Shown piece by piece: positions 8,867-17,052 of a DNA stretch of 64,000 nt (position 1 is its first letter; each line of letters starts with the position of its first letter). The stretch lies in assembly GCF_019083805.1 (NCBI RefSeq), contig NZ_JAHRDV010000013.1, forward strand, positions 20,441 through 84,440, read 5' to 3'. The position numbers and the translations under genes are program-made. The stretch comes from Acetobacter estunensis. Its GTDB lineage: Bacteria > Pseudomonadota > Alphaproteobacteria > Acetobacterales > Acetobacteraceae. Below the pieces are notes generated by a model. The model was not told the origin of the DNA, did not search any database, and worked only from the letters and a program-made list of their open reading frames with translations.

Positions 8867-9640
8867 ATGTCCAGAACCGTCAAACTTGCCGAACTCAGCT
8901 GGCCTGAATTCGCAGCCCGTGTTGCTGAAAATCCCGTGGTGTTTCTGCCGATCGGCGCCACGGAGCAGCACGGCCCACATCTGCCGCTGAATGTCGATCA
9001 GATCCTTCCCACGGCCGTCGCCGAGCGCGTGGCCGAAAAGGTGGGCGGGCTGGTCGCGCCGACGCTGCCCTATGGCTACAAATCACAACCCCGCTCGGGC
9101 GGGGGAGAGCATTTCCCCGGCACCATCGGGCTGGATGCCCACACACTTACGTTGGTCATCCGCGACATCGTGTGTCGGCTGGCGCATCACGGTATCCGGC
9201 GGATCGTTCTGGTCAATGGTCATTTCGAAAATGCGTGGCCTGCCGTCGAAGGTCTCGATCTGGCCATGCGCGACATCCGGCGCGACGGGATCGAAGGCCT
9301 GACCGCCATGCGTCTCGAATACTGGGACTTCGTTGAACGCGCGACGCTCGATCGCCTGTTCCCCGAAGGTTTCCCCGGCACGGAACTCGAACACGCAAGC
9401 CTGCTGGAAACCTCGCTGATGCTGCTCGTGCGGGCCGATCTGGTCGATATGAGCAAGACCCCCGATGACGGCCCCGCCACGTTCCCCCCCTATGACCGCT
9501 GGCCGCTGCGTGCGGATTTCGTGCCCCCATCAGGTGTACTGGCCAAGGCGCAGGGATCAACCGCCGAAAAAGGCCAGTGGCTGATGGACGACCACACACG
9601 CCTGCTAGCGGACGCCATTCGCAAGGAGTTCGGACTATGA
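8867..9640 (+). CDS. Creatininase family protein (creatinine amidohydrolase-like)
   Basis: A 257-residue metal-dependent cyclic-amide hydrolase of the creatininase family, whose members include creatininase and FAPy deformylase (ArfB-like). The motif PIGATEQHGPHLPLNVD (residues about 28-44) gives Glu33, His35 and Asp44 as metal ligands, and NGHFEN supplies a further His. The ELEHASLLETSLML segment carries the conserved Glu. The ATG at 8867 follows an acceptable GGAGG site. No creatinase (M24 family) is nearby, so creatinine itself need not be the substrate. The next gene overlaps by ATGA. Confidence 0.88.
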   Translation: MSRTVKLAELSWPEFAARVAENPVVFLPIGATEQHGPHLPLNVDQILPTAVAERVAEKVGGLVAPTLPYGYKSQPRSGGGEHFPGTIGLDAHTLTLVIRDIVCRLAHHGIRRIVLVNGHFENAWPAVEGLDLAMRDIRRDGIEGLTAMRLEYWDFVERATLDRLFPEGFPGTELEHASLLETSLMLLVRADLVDMSKTPDDGPATFPPYDRWPLRADFVPPSGVLAKAQGSTAEKGQWLMDDHTRLLADAIRKEFGL

Positions 9641-10587
9641 CCCATCACGGTGAAACTCATGTCATCGACGCCAGTCAGGTGCCCCGCTTCGCGGGCGTGC
9701 CGACCTTCATGCGGCTGCCTCTGGCCAACGGACCTGAAGGATACGACGTCGTCTTCACCGGCATTCCGTATGACGGAGGCACGACCAACCGTTCCGGTGC
9801 GCGTCATGGCCCACGCGAACTGCGCAATGCCTCCTCACTGATGCGACAGGTGAACGCGAATGGTATCGCGCCTTATGAGGTCTTGAATGTCGCCGATATC
9901 GGGGACTGCCCGGTCAATCCGTTCAATGTGACGGAATGCCTCGATATGATCACCGCGCATTACGCGGCGATTGCCGCCGCAGGTGCGATCCCCATCACAG
10001 CGGGCGGCGATCATCTGGTCAGCCTGCCCATCCTGCGGGGTCTTGCGGCGGATCGCCCCGTCGGGCTGATCCATTTCGACAGCCACACCGACACGGGGGA
10101 CGCCTATTTCGGCAAGAACCGCTACACGCACGGCACGCCGTTTCGTCGCGCTGTGGAAGAAGGTCTGATCGACGGGAACCGAACTCTCCAAATCGGCCTG
10201 CGCGGTTCGCTGTATTCCCCCACAGATTACGATTTCGCCCGCGAAGCCGGGTTCCGGCTCATCCTCATGGACGAAGCCATGGATCTGGGCCCGGACGGCA
10301 TCGTGCGCGCCATTCGTGAGCGTGTGGGCGATGGGCCTGTCTATGTATCGTTCGATATCGATTGCCTCGATCCGTCCGTGGCGCCCGGCACGGGCACGCC
10401 TGAAGCGGGGGGCTTCCTGACACGCGAGACCCAGAAAATGATCCGGGGTCTCAACGGACTCGACATTATCGGTGCGGATGTCGTGGAGGTGTCACCACCG
10501 TTCGATGTGGGCGGAATCACGTCGCTTGCGGGCGCCACCATGATGTTCGAATTGCTTTGCGCCATCGCGGCAGGAGAAAAAGCATGA
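9637..10587 (+). CDS. Ureohydrolase (agmatinase/guanidinobutyrase family), first of a tandem pair
   Basis: A 316-residue binuclear-metal ureohydrolase that would cut a guanidino group to urea plus an amine. All six metal ligands are present: His in AGGDHLV, Asp-His-Asp in HFDSHTD, and two Asp in SFDIDCLDPS. The GTGTPEAGG loop after the last ligand is typical of agmatinase-type enzymes. The ATG at 9637 overlaps the creatininase stop, and the stop overlaps the next ureohydrolase start. Substrates in the family include agmatine, guanidinobutyrate, guanidinopropionate, proclavaminate, guanidine and dimethylguanidine; sequence alone does not choose between them. Confidence 0.9.
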   Translation: MTHHGETHVIDASQVPRFAGVPTFMRLPLANGPEGYDVVFTGIPYDGGTTNRSGARHGPRELRNASSLMRQVNANGIAPYEVLNVADIGDCPVNPFNVTECLDMITAHYAAIAAAGAIPITAGGDHLVSLPILRGLAADRPVGLIHFDSHTDTGDAYFGKNRYTHGTPFRRAVEEGLIDGNRTLQIGLRGSLYSPTDYDFAREAGFRLILMDEAMDLGPDGIVRAIRERVGDGPVYVSFDIDCLDPSVAPGTGTPEAGGFLTRETQKMIRGLNGLDIIGADVVEVSPPFDVGGITSLAGATMMFELLCAIAAGEKA

Positions 10588-11546
10588 AAAACAGCTACGA
10601 CAGCGGACGCCTCGACCTACCTTTTGTCGGTATCTGCAGCTTTGGGAAATATCCGATCCAGACAGATTGGTCAGCTATCGATGCGGACGTCGCCATCATG
10701 GGGGCGCCTTTCGACTGCGGCACACAGTGGCGGAGCGGCACGCGCTTTGGCCCCCGCAGCATCCGCGAAGCATCCACGCTCTTCGCCTTCGGCCATGCGG
10801 GAGCTTACGATCACGAAGATGACCGGGTCTATCTCGATGGAACCGGAGGGCGCATTGTCGATATCGGTGACGCCGACATCGTGCACACCGATACGGAACG
10901 GAGTCACGCCAACATCGAAGCCGGCGTGCGCGCCATTCTCGCCGCCGGTGCGCTCCCCGTCGTGCTGGGAGGCGATCATTCGATCAACATTCCCTGCATC
11001 CGGGCGTTCGATGACCAGCCGCCCATGCATCTTATCCAGATCGACGCCCATCTCGATTTCGTGGATGAGCGGCAAGGAGTCCGCCACGGTCATGGCAACC
11101 CGATGCGTCGCGCTGCCGAGCAACCCTACATCACCGGCATGACACAGATCGGCATCCGCAACGTCTCTTCAACGGCCCGCGAGGGTTATGCGGACGCGCG
11201 GGAATTCGGCTCCGACATCCTCAGCGTGCGACAGGTCCGCAAACTGGGGCTGGACGCCCTGCTTGAGCGTATCCCTGCCGGTGTAAACTATTATCTTTCC
11301 ATCGACATCGACGCCTTCGATCCCTCCATCGCTCCCGGAACCGGCACACCGAGCCACGGTGGCTTCCTGTATTATGAAATACTGGAACTGCTCGCCGCCC
11401 TCGCCGCGCGAGGACGTGTGGCCGGGATTGATCTGGTGGAAGTCGCACCCGATTACGATCCCGCCAAAATAACCCCGATCCTTGCTGCGCAACTGCTGCT
11501 TAATTTTATCGGACGCATCCTATATTTCAGGAGTCATGACTCCTAG
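10584..11546 (+). CDS. Ureohydrolase (agmatinase family), second of a tandem pair
   Basis: A 320-residue ureohydrolase overlapping the first by four bases. The ligands are complete: GGDHS, DAHLD and SIDIDAFDPS, so both copies should bind two metal ions. It is clearly diverged from its neighbour: different N-terminus, TQWRSGTRFGPRSIREAS instead of TTNRSGARHGPRELRNAS, and the C-terminal GIDLVEVAPDYDPAKIT. The pair could form a hetero-oligomer, as known for metformin hydrolase (two ureohydrolase subunits), or two separate enzymes. Here neither copy has lost its metal site. Confidence 0.9.
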   Translation: MKNSYDSGRLDLPFVGICSFGKYPIQTDWSAIDADVAIMGAPFDCGTQWRSGTRFGPRSIREASTLFAFGHAGAYDHEDDRVYLDGTGGRIVDIGDADIVHTDTERSHANIEAGVRAILAAGALPVVLGGDHSINIPCIRAFDDQPPMHLIQIDAHLDFVDERQGVRHGHGNPMRRAAEQPYITGMTQIGIRNVSSTAREGYADAREFGSDILSVRQVRKLGLDALLERIPAGVNYYLSIDIDAFDPSIAPGTGTPSHGGFLYYEILELLAALAARGRVAGIDLVEVAPDYDPAKITPILAAQLLLNFIGRILYFRSHDS

Positions 11547-11571
11547 ACGCACTTAATCTACAGTCGCGCCC

Positions 11572-12519
11572 ATGATGAGCCAGAAAAAACAGGCTGTGCC
11601 GGGCGCGACGCGGATGCGCCGGTTCGACAACATCGATCTGCGGCTTCTGCGTGTGTTTGCGACGCTCGCGGAAACAGGCAGCTTTGCCGCAGCACAAATC
11701 GTTTTGAACCTCAGCCAGTCCACGTTGAGCACTCACTTGGCCGCACTGGAACAACGGCTGGGTGGAGCGCTGTGTCTTCGGGGCCGCAAAGGCTTTCGTC
11801 TGACGCCTCTTGGAGAAGAGACGGTCGAGGCCATTCAGGATCTTTTTGAAAGCATCGACGCTTTTCAGTCACGGATCAGTCAGGCTCCAACCGAACTTGG
11901 CGGACGGCTTCGTATCGGGACGATTGGCGGGATCATCAATAGTCCGCAGATGGCGCTCCAACATGTTCTGGCGCGCGTCGTCGATCAGATCCCCAATATC
12001 TATATCGATCTCCGGCTGGGCGTGCCTCAGGATCTGGAGCTTCAGGTGGCGGAGGGAACACGCGACGTCGTGATCGGCCCCTTCGCCCGACATGCGCCCG
12101 GCGTGCACTATGTGGAGCTTTGCGAGGAACCACACGGACTTTACTGCGGCAACCAGCATCCTTTCTTCACCATGAAGGATGCGGATATTTCAAAAGACAT
12201 GATCGATCAGGCCCGGTTTTCGGTCAGATCCTATCGGAAACTCGAAGATCTTCAGCGCATACGCCATCCGCGCGCCAGCGGCAGCATCGTGCACATGGAA
12301 GCGCAACTGATGATGATCCTCTCCGGGCGTTTCATCGGGTTCCTGCCGGAACAATCCGCCCGCCCTTACGTGAAAACCAAGCAGATGCGCGCGATAAAGC
12401 ACAACATCTACACGTTTTCATCCCAACACTATGTCGCTTTTAGAAATATAGATAAAAACAACCGTCTGATAAATGTGTTTATCGATGAAATCACAAATAA
12501 CCATCGATCAACGAACTGA
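11572..12519 (+). CDS. LysR family transcriptional regulator
   Basis: A 315-residue LysR-type regulator. The winged helix-turn-helix lies at about residues 20-80 (DLRLLRVFATLAETGSFAAA, SQSTLSTHLAALEQRLG) and the effector domain follows. It starts with tandem ATGs 25 bases after the second ureohydrolase and is on the same strand, so it probably closes the operon and regulates it. The last quarter is more AT-rich and ends in a lysine/asparagine-rich tail. The effector is probably the transported compound or a breakdown product. Confidence 0.9.
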   Translation: MMSQKKQAVPGATRMRRFDNIDLRLLRVFATLAETGSFAAAQIVLNLSQSTLSTHLAALEQRLGGALCLRGRKGFRLTPLGEETVEAIQDLFESIDAFQSRISQAPTELGGRLRIGTIGGIINSPQMALQHVLARVVDQIPNIYIDLRLGVPQDLELQVAEGTRDVVIGPFARHAPGVHYVELCEEPHGLYCGNQHPFFTMKDADISKDMIDQARFSVRSYRKLEDLQRIRHPRASGSIVHMEAQLMMILSGRFIGFLPEQSARPYVKTKQMRAIKHNIYTFSSQHYVAFRNIDKNNRLINVFIDEITNNHRSTN

Positions 12520-12801
12520 CGGCAGTAAGACAAGAACGTTGTCTTTATCTCGCCAAAGGGCGCGACCTTTGCAAACCAATCGTGAGACCAAAGGATCGGT
12601 GCTCTCCTGCTGTCGCAAGAATCCGATCTTACTCTGCGGTGCCGGTTTCTCTGATCCATAGCCACATTCATCATCAGGAAAACAGAACCAAAACCCCAGA
12701 AAGTCCATATTACGGTATCAGAACAACGATGTTAGCCTCTTCAGACAGTCAGAATTCCTTTCCTGACTGAAAGGGTTTTCCTGCGGAGAGACATCGAAGC
12801 C
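12520..12801 (+). promoter_or_regulatory. Intergenic region before the second catabolic block
   Basis: There is no credible gene in these 282 bases. Inverted arms GATCGG (12595) and CCGATC (12625) lie 24 bases apart, a loose candidate for a regulator site. The region must contain the promoter for the DUF1028 gene at 12802. Confidence 0.35.
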
Positions 12802-13479
12802 ATGACCTTTTCCCTCGTTGCGCGTTGTTCTCGCAGTGGCCAGTTTGCGGTCGCCGTTTCCTCCTCCTCACCAGCCGTGGCGGCCCGTTGCGCGTTCGCA
12901 CGGGCAGGCGTGGGGGCCGTCACCACGCAGAATGTGACCGACCCGCGTCTTGGCCCTTGGGCGCTCGACCTTATGGAAGCCGGCGCGTCCGCTCCAGAGG
13001 CGCGAGACATCATCGTCCGCACCTGCACGTTTCCATCTTATCGCCAGATGACCCTGATCGACCGTGAAGGCCGGACAGCCCTGTGGTCGGGTGAGAAATC
13101 TCTTGGCACCAACGCGGACTTCCAGGGCGTCAACGTCGTGTCCGCTGGCAACCTGCTCGCCTCTGCGGATGTGCCCGAAACCATTGTGCGCAGTTTCGAA
13201 CAGTCGGGCCCGGACATGGAACTCGGTCAACGGGTGGTGATGGCCATGCAGGCCGGTGTCGCAGCAGGAGGAGAAGCCGGTCCCGTGCGCTCTGCCGGAA
13301 TGTTGGTGGTCGATCGCGAAGCGTGGCCGCTGGCCGATCTGCGGGTGGATTGGGAAGACGATCCCATCACGCGACTGGCGACATTGTGGTCCGTCTGGAA
13401 GCCGCAGATGCACGACTACGTCACCCGCTGCCTCAATCCCGAAGCTGCTCCGTCTTACGGCGTTCCCGGCGACGAATAG
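12802..13479 (+). CDS. DUF1028 domain-containing protein
   Basis: A 225-residue protein of the DUF1028 family, an Ntn-hydrolase-like fold of unproven function often found beside RidA and amidohydrolase genes. Family hallmarks are MTFSLVARCSRSGQFAVAVSSSSPAVAARC at the start, then GVGAVTTQNVTDPRLG (residues about 35-50), GREGRTALWSG and GNLLAS. The C-terminal DLRVDWEDDPI is also typical. In this cluster it may hydrolyse an amide or isopeptide-like intermediate, which is inference from context. Confidence 0.85.
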   Translation: MTFSLVARCSRSGQFAVAVSSSSPAVAARCAFARAGVGAVTTQNVTDPRLGPWALDLMEAGASAPEARDIIVRTCTFPSYRQMTLIDREGRTALWSGEKSLGTNADFQGVNVVSAGNLLASADVPETIVRSFEQSGPDMELGQRVVMAMQAGVAAGGEAGPVRSAGMLVVDREAWPLADLRVDWEDDPITRLATLWSVWKPQMHDYVTRCLNPEAAPSYGVPGDE

Positions 13480-13592
13480 ACTCGGCTCCACCTGAAAACA
13501 CGTCACTCGGAATGAGTGGCTCTCACGCCAAATCGTTTCGATAAAGAATCATTTAATCGCGTTCGGCTGCGGCCATGAAAAAGGAGACAGCC

Positions 13593-14852
13593 ATGCCTGT
13601 CGAGAAAACCGAAGTCCTCGTGGTGGGAGCCGGACAGGCCGGGATCGCCATGAGCGAACACCTGCACAGTTACGGCATTCCGCATATCGTGCTGGAACGC
13701 AACAGGGTGGCAGAACGCTGGCGCAGTTGCCGCTGGGATTCCCTCGTCGCGAATGGACCGGCATGGCATGACCGTTTTCCTGGCCTGACTTTTCCCAAAG
13801 ACGGTCCGGACGATTTCGTGCCCAAGGAGAGGGTCGCCGATTATCTCGCTGCCTACGCACAAAAGATCGAAGCCCCCATCCGGTGTGGTGTTGAGGTCAA
13901 GGATGTGCGCCGCAAACAGGGACAGACCGGCTTTCAGATCGAAACCTCCGAAGGACCGATCGAAGCCGAATGTGTCGTGGCTGCCACCGGTCCTTTCCAG
14001 ATCCCGGTCATTCCCTCCGTCGTGCCGGACAAAGCGGATTTCACCCAGATCCACTCAGCCAGTTACCGCAATCCGGAGCAGCTTCCAGAGGGCTCAGTCC
14101 TTGTCATCGGTGCGGGTTCCTCTGGCGCACAGATTGCTGAAGAACTGATGCGCAATGGCCGGAAAGTCTATCTCTCGGTCGGCCCCCACGACCGTCCGCC
14201 CCGCAGCTATCGTGGGCGTGACTTCGTATGGTGGCTTGGCGTTCTCAACAAATGGGATGCGGAAGCCACACCGGGCGTGGAACACACGACCATCGCCGTC
14301 AGTGGTGCCAATGGCGGACACACCGTCGATTTCCGTCGCCTTGCCGCAGACGGCATGACCCTTCTTGGGCGCACCGAAACCTACGAGGACGGCAAGCTGA
14401 CCTTCGCCCCGGATCTCGCCGAAAACATCGCCAAGGGTGACGCCAACTATCTCTCTCTTCTCGGGGAAGCGGATGCCTATGTCACCCGTAACGGCCTGGA
14501 TCTTCCCGAAGAGCCGTCTGCCCGCGATTTCCTTCCCAATCCCGAGTGTGTGAAGCATCCACTACTTGAACTCGATCTGAAAAAAGCGGGCATCAGCACC
14601 ATCATCTGGGCCACAGGTTTCGGTGTGGATTACAACTGGCTGAAAGTGGAAGCATTGGACGAAAACGGTCGTCCACGCCATCAGCGTGGTGTCTCTTCCG
14701 AACCGGGCGTGTATTTCCTTGGTCTGCCTTGGCAGACGCGCCGGGGTTCCTCCTTCATCTGGGGTGTGTGGCATGACGCGAAATATGTCGCGGACCACAT
14801 CGCCAAGCAGCGCAGCTACATGGCCTATCGCCCATCGCATGGAGAGAAGTGA
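13593..14852 (+). CDS. FMO-like NAD(P)/FAD-dependent monooxygenase
   Basis: A 419-residue flavoprotein of the flavin-containing monooxygenase type. The FAD-binding VGAGQAGIAMSEHL is at about residues 10-23, ERWRSCRWDSL follows, and a second Rossmann motif VIGAGSSGAQIAEEL (about 170-184) binds NAD(P)H. WATGFGVDYNWL is the late ATG-box. Such enzymes oxygenate soft nitrogen, sulfur or heteroaromatic substrates. The ATG at 13593 has AAGGAG seven bases upstream; the earlier ATG at 13575 does not. It sits between DUF1028 and RidA genes, suggesting oxidation of a nitrogen compound to an unstable imine or hydroxylamine. Confidence 0.85.
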   Translation: MPVEKTEVLVVGAGQAGIAMSEHLHSYGIPHIVLERNRVAERWRSCRWDSLVANGPAWHDRFPGLTFPKDGPDDFVPKERVADYLAAYAQKIEAPIRCGVEVKDVRRKQGQTGFQIETSEGPIEAECVVAATGPFQIPVIPSVVPDKADFTQIHSASYRNPEQLPEGSVLVIGAGSSGAQIAEELMRNGRKVYLSVGPHDRPPRSYRGRDFVWWLGVLNKWDAEATPGVEHTTIAVSGANGGHTVDFRRLAADGMTLLGRTETYEDGKLTFAPDLAENIAKGDANYLSLLGEADAYVTRNGLDLPEEPSARDFLPNPECVKHPLLELDLKKAGISTIIWATGFGVDYNWLKVEALDENGRPRHQRGVSSEPGVYFLGLPWQTRRGSSFIWGVWHDAKYVADHIAKQRSYMAYRPSHGEK

Positions 14853-15124
14853 GGAGGGCCGCGTGACCGGCCTGACTTTTGGCTATCGCTGAAGACCGTC
14901 CGGTTTCACAAGGCCATCAGAATTACCGAAGCAGAACGTCAGAAATAATTTCTTTTTCTGAAAGCCTAATTCGTTCCACACTCGCAACAGGATCATGCGG
15001 GATGGAGACCGGAAGCCGCTCCACGTTTCCATAAGCTCCACCCCGTCCCCGTTCGCGCAGGACCAATCCGCTCCGGTGCACAGAACCACCGGACCGCACC
15101 AGCCCACACAGGGAGACACAGATC
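14853..15124. other. Intergenic region without a recognised gene
   Basis: The 272 bases between the FMO-like gene and ridA show no credible reading frame. They include a more AT-rich stretch (14930-14970) that could hold a promoter, and end in a GGGAG ribosome site before the ATG at 15125. Confidence 0.4.
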
Positions 15125-15532
15125 ATGGCCCACACCCGCCTCCGTCCCTTCAACACGAAGGACACCTACCCCGAGCAGTCGCTCGACAACGATCTCTGTC
15201 AGGCCGTCATCACGCGCAACACAATCTATCTGCGCGGACAGGTGCCGCAGGATCTCGACACACGTGAGAATGTGGGCGTGGGCGATCCGATCGCGCAGGC
15301 CGAGAAGGTGATGGACAATATCGAGCTTCTTCTGACAGAAGCAGGCGGCAAGCTCACCGATATCTGCAAGGTCACGGTCTATCTCACGGATATCCGTCAC
15401 CGTGAGGCCACCTATCGCGTGCTGGGACGCCGCCTCAAGGGTGTCTTCCCAGTGTTTACCGGTCTTGTGATCGTGGCCCTTGCCCGTCCGGAATGGCTGA
15501 TTGAGGTCGATGTCATCGCCGAACGCGAGTGA
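15125..15532 (+). CDS. RidA family protein (enamine/imine deaminase-like)
   Basis: A 135-residue protein of the RidA/YjgF/UK114 family, which hydrolyses reactive enamine/imine intermediates. It has the NTIYLRGQVPQDL segment, VMDNIELLLTEAGGKLTDICKVTVYLTDI, and near the end ALARPEWLIEVDVIAE, where the arginine of the substrate-carboxylate site is found. It is one of the non-archetypal Rid subgroups often linked to catabolic clusters. A GGGAGACACAGATC ribosome site precedes the start. Its position suggests it removes an imine produced by the neighbouring oxidoreductases. Confidence 0.92.
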   Translation: MAHTRLRPFNTKDTYPEQSLDNDLCQAVITRNTIYLRGQVPQDLDTRENVGVGDPIAQAEKVMDNIELLLTEAGGKLTDICKVTVYLTDIRHREATYRVLGRRLKGVFPVFTGLVIVALARPEWLIEVDVIAERE

Positions 15533-15543
15533 TCTGACCACAG

Positions 15544-15570
15544 CCCCGCCAGCCTCTGGCACAGGCGGGG
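15544..15570 (+). terminator. Possible hairpin terminator after ridA
   Basis: A perfect seven-base stem CCCCGCC/GGCGGGG with a 13-base loop lies 12 bases past the ridA stop and is followed by TTTCCTC. The T tract is short, so it may attenuate rather than stop transcription into the permease gene 88 bases further on. Confidence 0.5.
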
Positions 15571-15657
15571 TTTCCTCAGTCCATATTATTACGATTCCGA
15601 CACAAAAACCTCTACGGCACGCTCCCGCCGTCTGACGCCAGAGGAAGGAACCGCCCC

Positions 15658-17052
15658 ATGACCGACGCTGTGACGGCCAAAGGCCCCGAGGCCCACACCA
15701 TCTATCAGATCCCACTCGACCAGCGGCACGGGCGGGCGCGTGACCTGTTCACCGTGTGGTTCGGCTCCAACATCATGATGTTGACCATCATCACCGGCGC
15801 GCTGGCCACCACCGTGTTCGGCCTGCCGTTCTGGCCCGCCATGCTCTCGGCCGTGCTGGGCAACATGATCGGCGGTCTGTTCATGGCGCTGCACGCAGCA
15901 CAGGGGCCGCAACTGGGCGTGCCACAGATGGTGCAGACCCGTGGACAGTTCGGCTCCATGGGGGCGATGGCCGTCATCTGCCTGGTGGTGGTGATGTATG
16001 TGGGCTTCTTCGCCTCCAACCTCGTGCTGGGCGGCCAGTCGCTGCACACGGTCGCGACCTTCCTGCCCGAAAAAGCCTGCGTCATTCTGCTGGGGCTCGT
16101 CAGTCTGATCGCCACGATCTACGGCCATGACCTGATCCATGCCTATACAAAGCTGATGACCGTCGTTTCAGGTATCGCACTGGCGCTGTGCTTCGTGTGG
16201 ATCCTGTGCGTGAACGGTGTGTCTTCCGAGACGCTGTCACATGGCACGTTCACCATCTCGGGCTTCCTCGGCGGCCTCTCAACCGCGGCACTCTGGCAGA
16301 TCGCCTATGCCCCCTATGTCTCGGATTATTCGCGCTATCTGCCACCGGGCACAGGCAACCGCCAAGCCTTCATGGCCAGCTATTGGGGCTGTGTGCTCGG
16401 CTCGCTCTTTCCCATGATCCTTGGCGCATTACTGGGTGTGATTGCGGGAGGGGGCGACGTGGTGGCGACACTGACGACGCAGGTCGGCCCGCTGGCCCTG
16501 TTCATCATCCCCGTGCTGTCTCTGGGCATCGCCTCCACCAACGCGATGAACCTCTATTGCGGCGCACTTTCGGCCATCACGGTTGTGCAGACCATCATTC
16601 CTTCGTGGAAGGCCACGCATGTCGGGCGGGCAGGCACAGCCATCGTGCTGGCCGGGCTTTCGCTTCTGATCGCGCTTGGTGCGGAAGCGAACTTCATGGA
16701 AGAATACACGAACTTCATCCTTCTTCTGCTCTACGTGATGGTACCGTGGACTGCGATCAACCTTGCCGATTTCTATCTGATCCGGCACGGCGAATATGAC
16801 GTTGCCTCCTTCTTTCGCGCCGATGGCGGCATCTATGGCCGCTACTGCTGGCCCGCACTGATCGCCTATGTCTTCGGTATTCTCATCCAGATCCCCTTCG
16901 TCTCGAATGGTCTCTACACCGGACCTGTCGCCACCATGCTGGGCGGTGCCGACATCTCATGGATCGTGGGACTGATCTTCGTGACGGTGTTCTACGTCTG
17001 GATGATGCGCAACGAACGTCACACTCAGCCCGTCATGGGGAGCGCAGACTGA
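15658..17052 (+). CDS. NCS1 family purine/cytosine permease
   Basis: A 464-residue integral membrane protein of the nucleobase:cation symporter 1 family. About twelve hydrophobic helices are visible. Signature segments are FTVWFGSNIMMLTIITGAL (helix 1), GVPQMVQTRGQFGSMGA and AYAPYVSDYSRYLPP, all common in CodB-like carriers. Family members import cytosine, purines, allantoin, hydantoins or related heterocycles. It gives the cluster a second importer besides the ABC system. Its stop overlaps the start of the GMC gene (TGATG). Confidence 0.92.
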   Translation: MTDAVTAKGPEAHTIYQIPLDQRHGRARDLFTVWFGSNIMMLTIITGALATTVFGLPFWPAMLSAVLGNMIGGLFMALHAAQGPQLGVPQMVQTRGQFGSMGAMAVICLVVVMYVGFFASNLVLGGQSLHTVATFLPEKACVILLGLVSLIATIYGHDLIHAYTKLMTVVSGIALALCFVWILCVNGVSSETLSHGTFTISGFLGGLSTAALWQIAYAPYVSDYSRYLPPGTGNRQAFMASYWGCVLGSLFPMILGALLGVIAGGGDVVATLTTQVGPLALFIIPVLSLGIASTNAMNLYCGALSAITVVQTIIPSWKATHVGRAGTAIVLAGLSLLIALGAEANFMEEYTNFILLLLYVMVPWTAINLADFYLIRHGEYDVASFFRADGGIYGRYCWPALIAYVFGILIQIPFVSNGLYTGPVATMLGGADISWIVGLIFVTVFYVWMMRNERHTQPVMGSAD

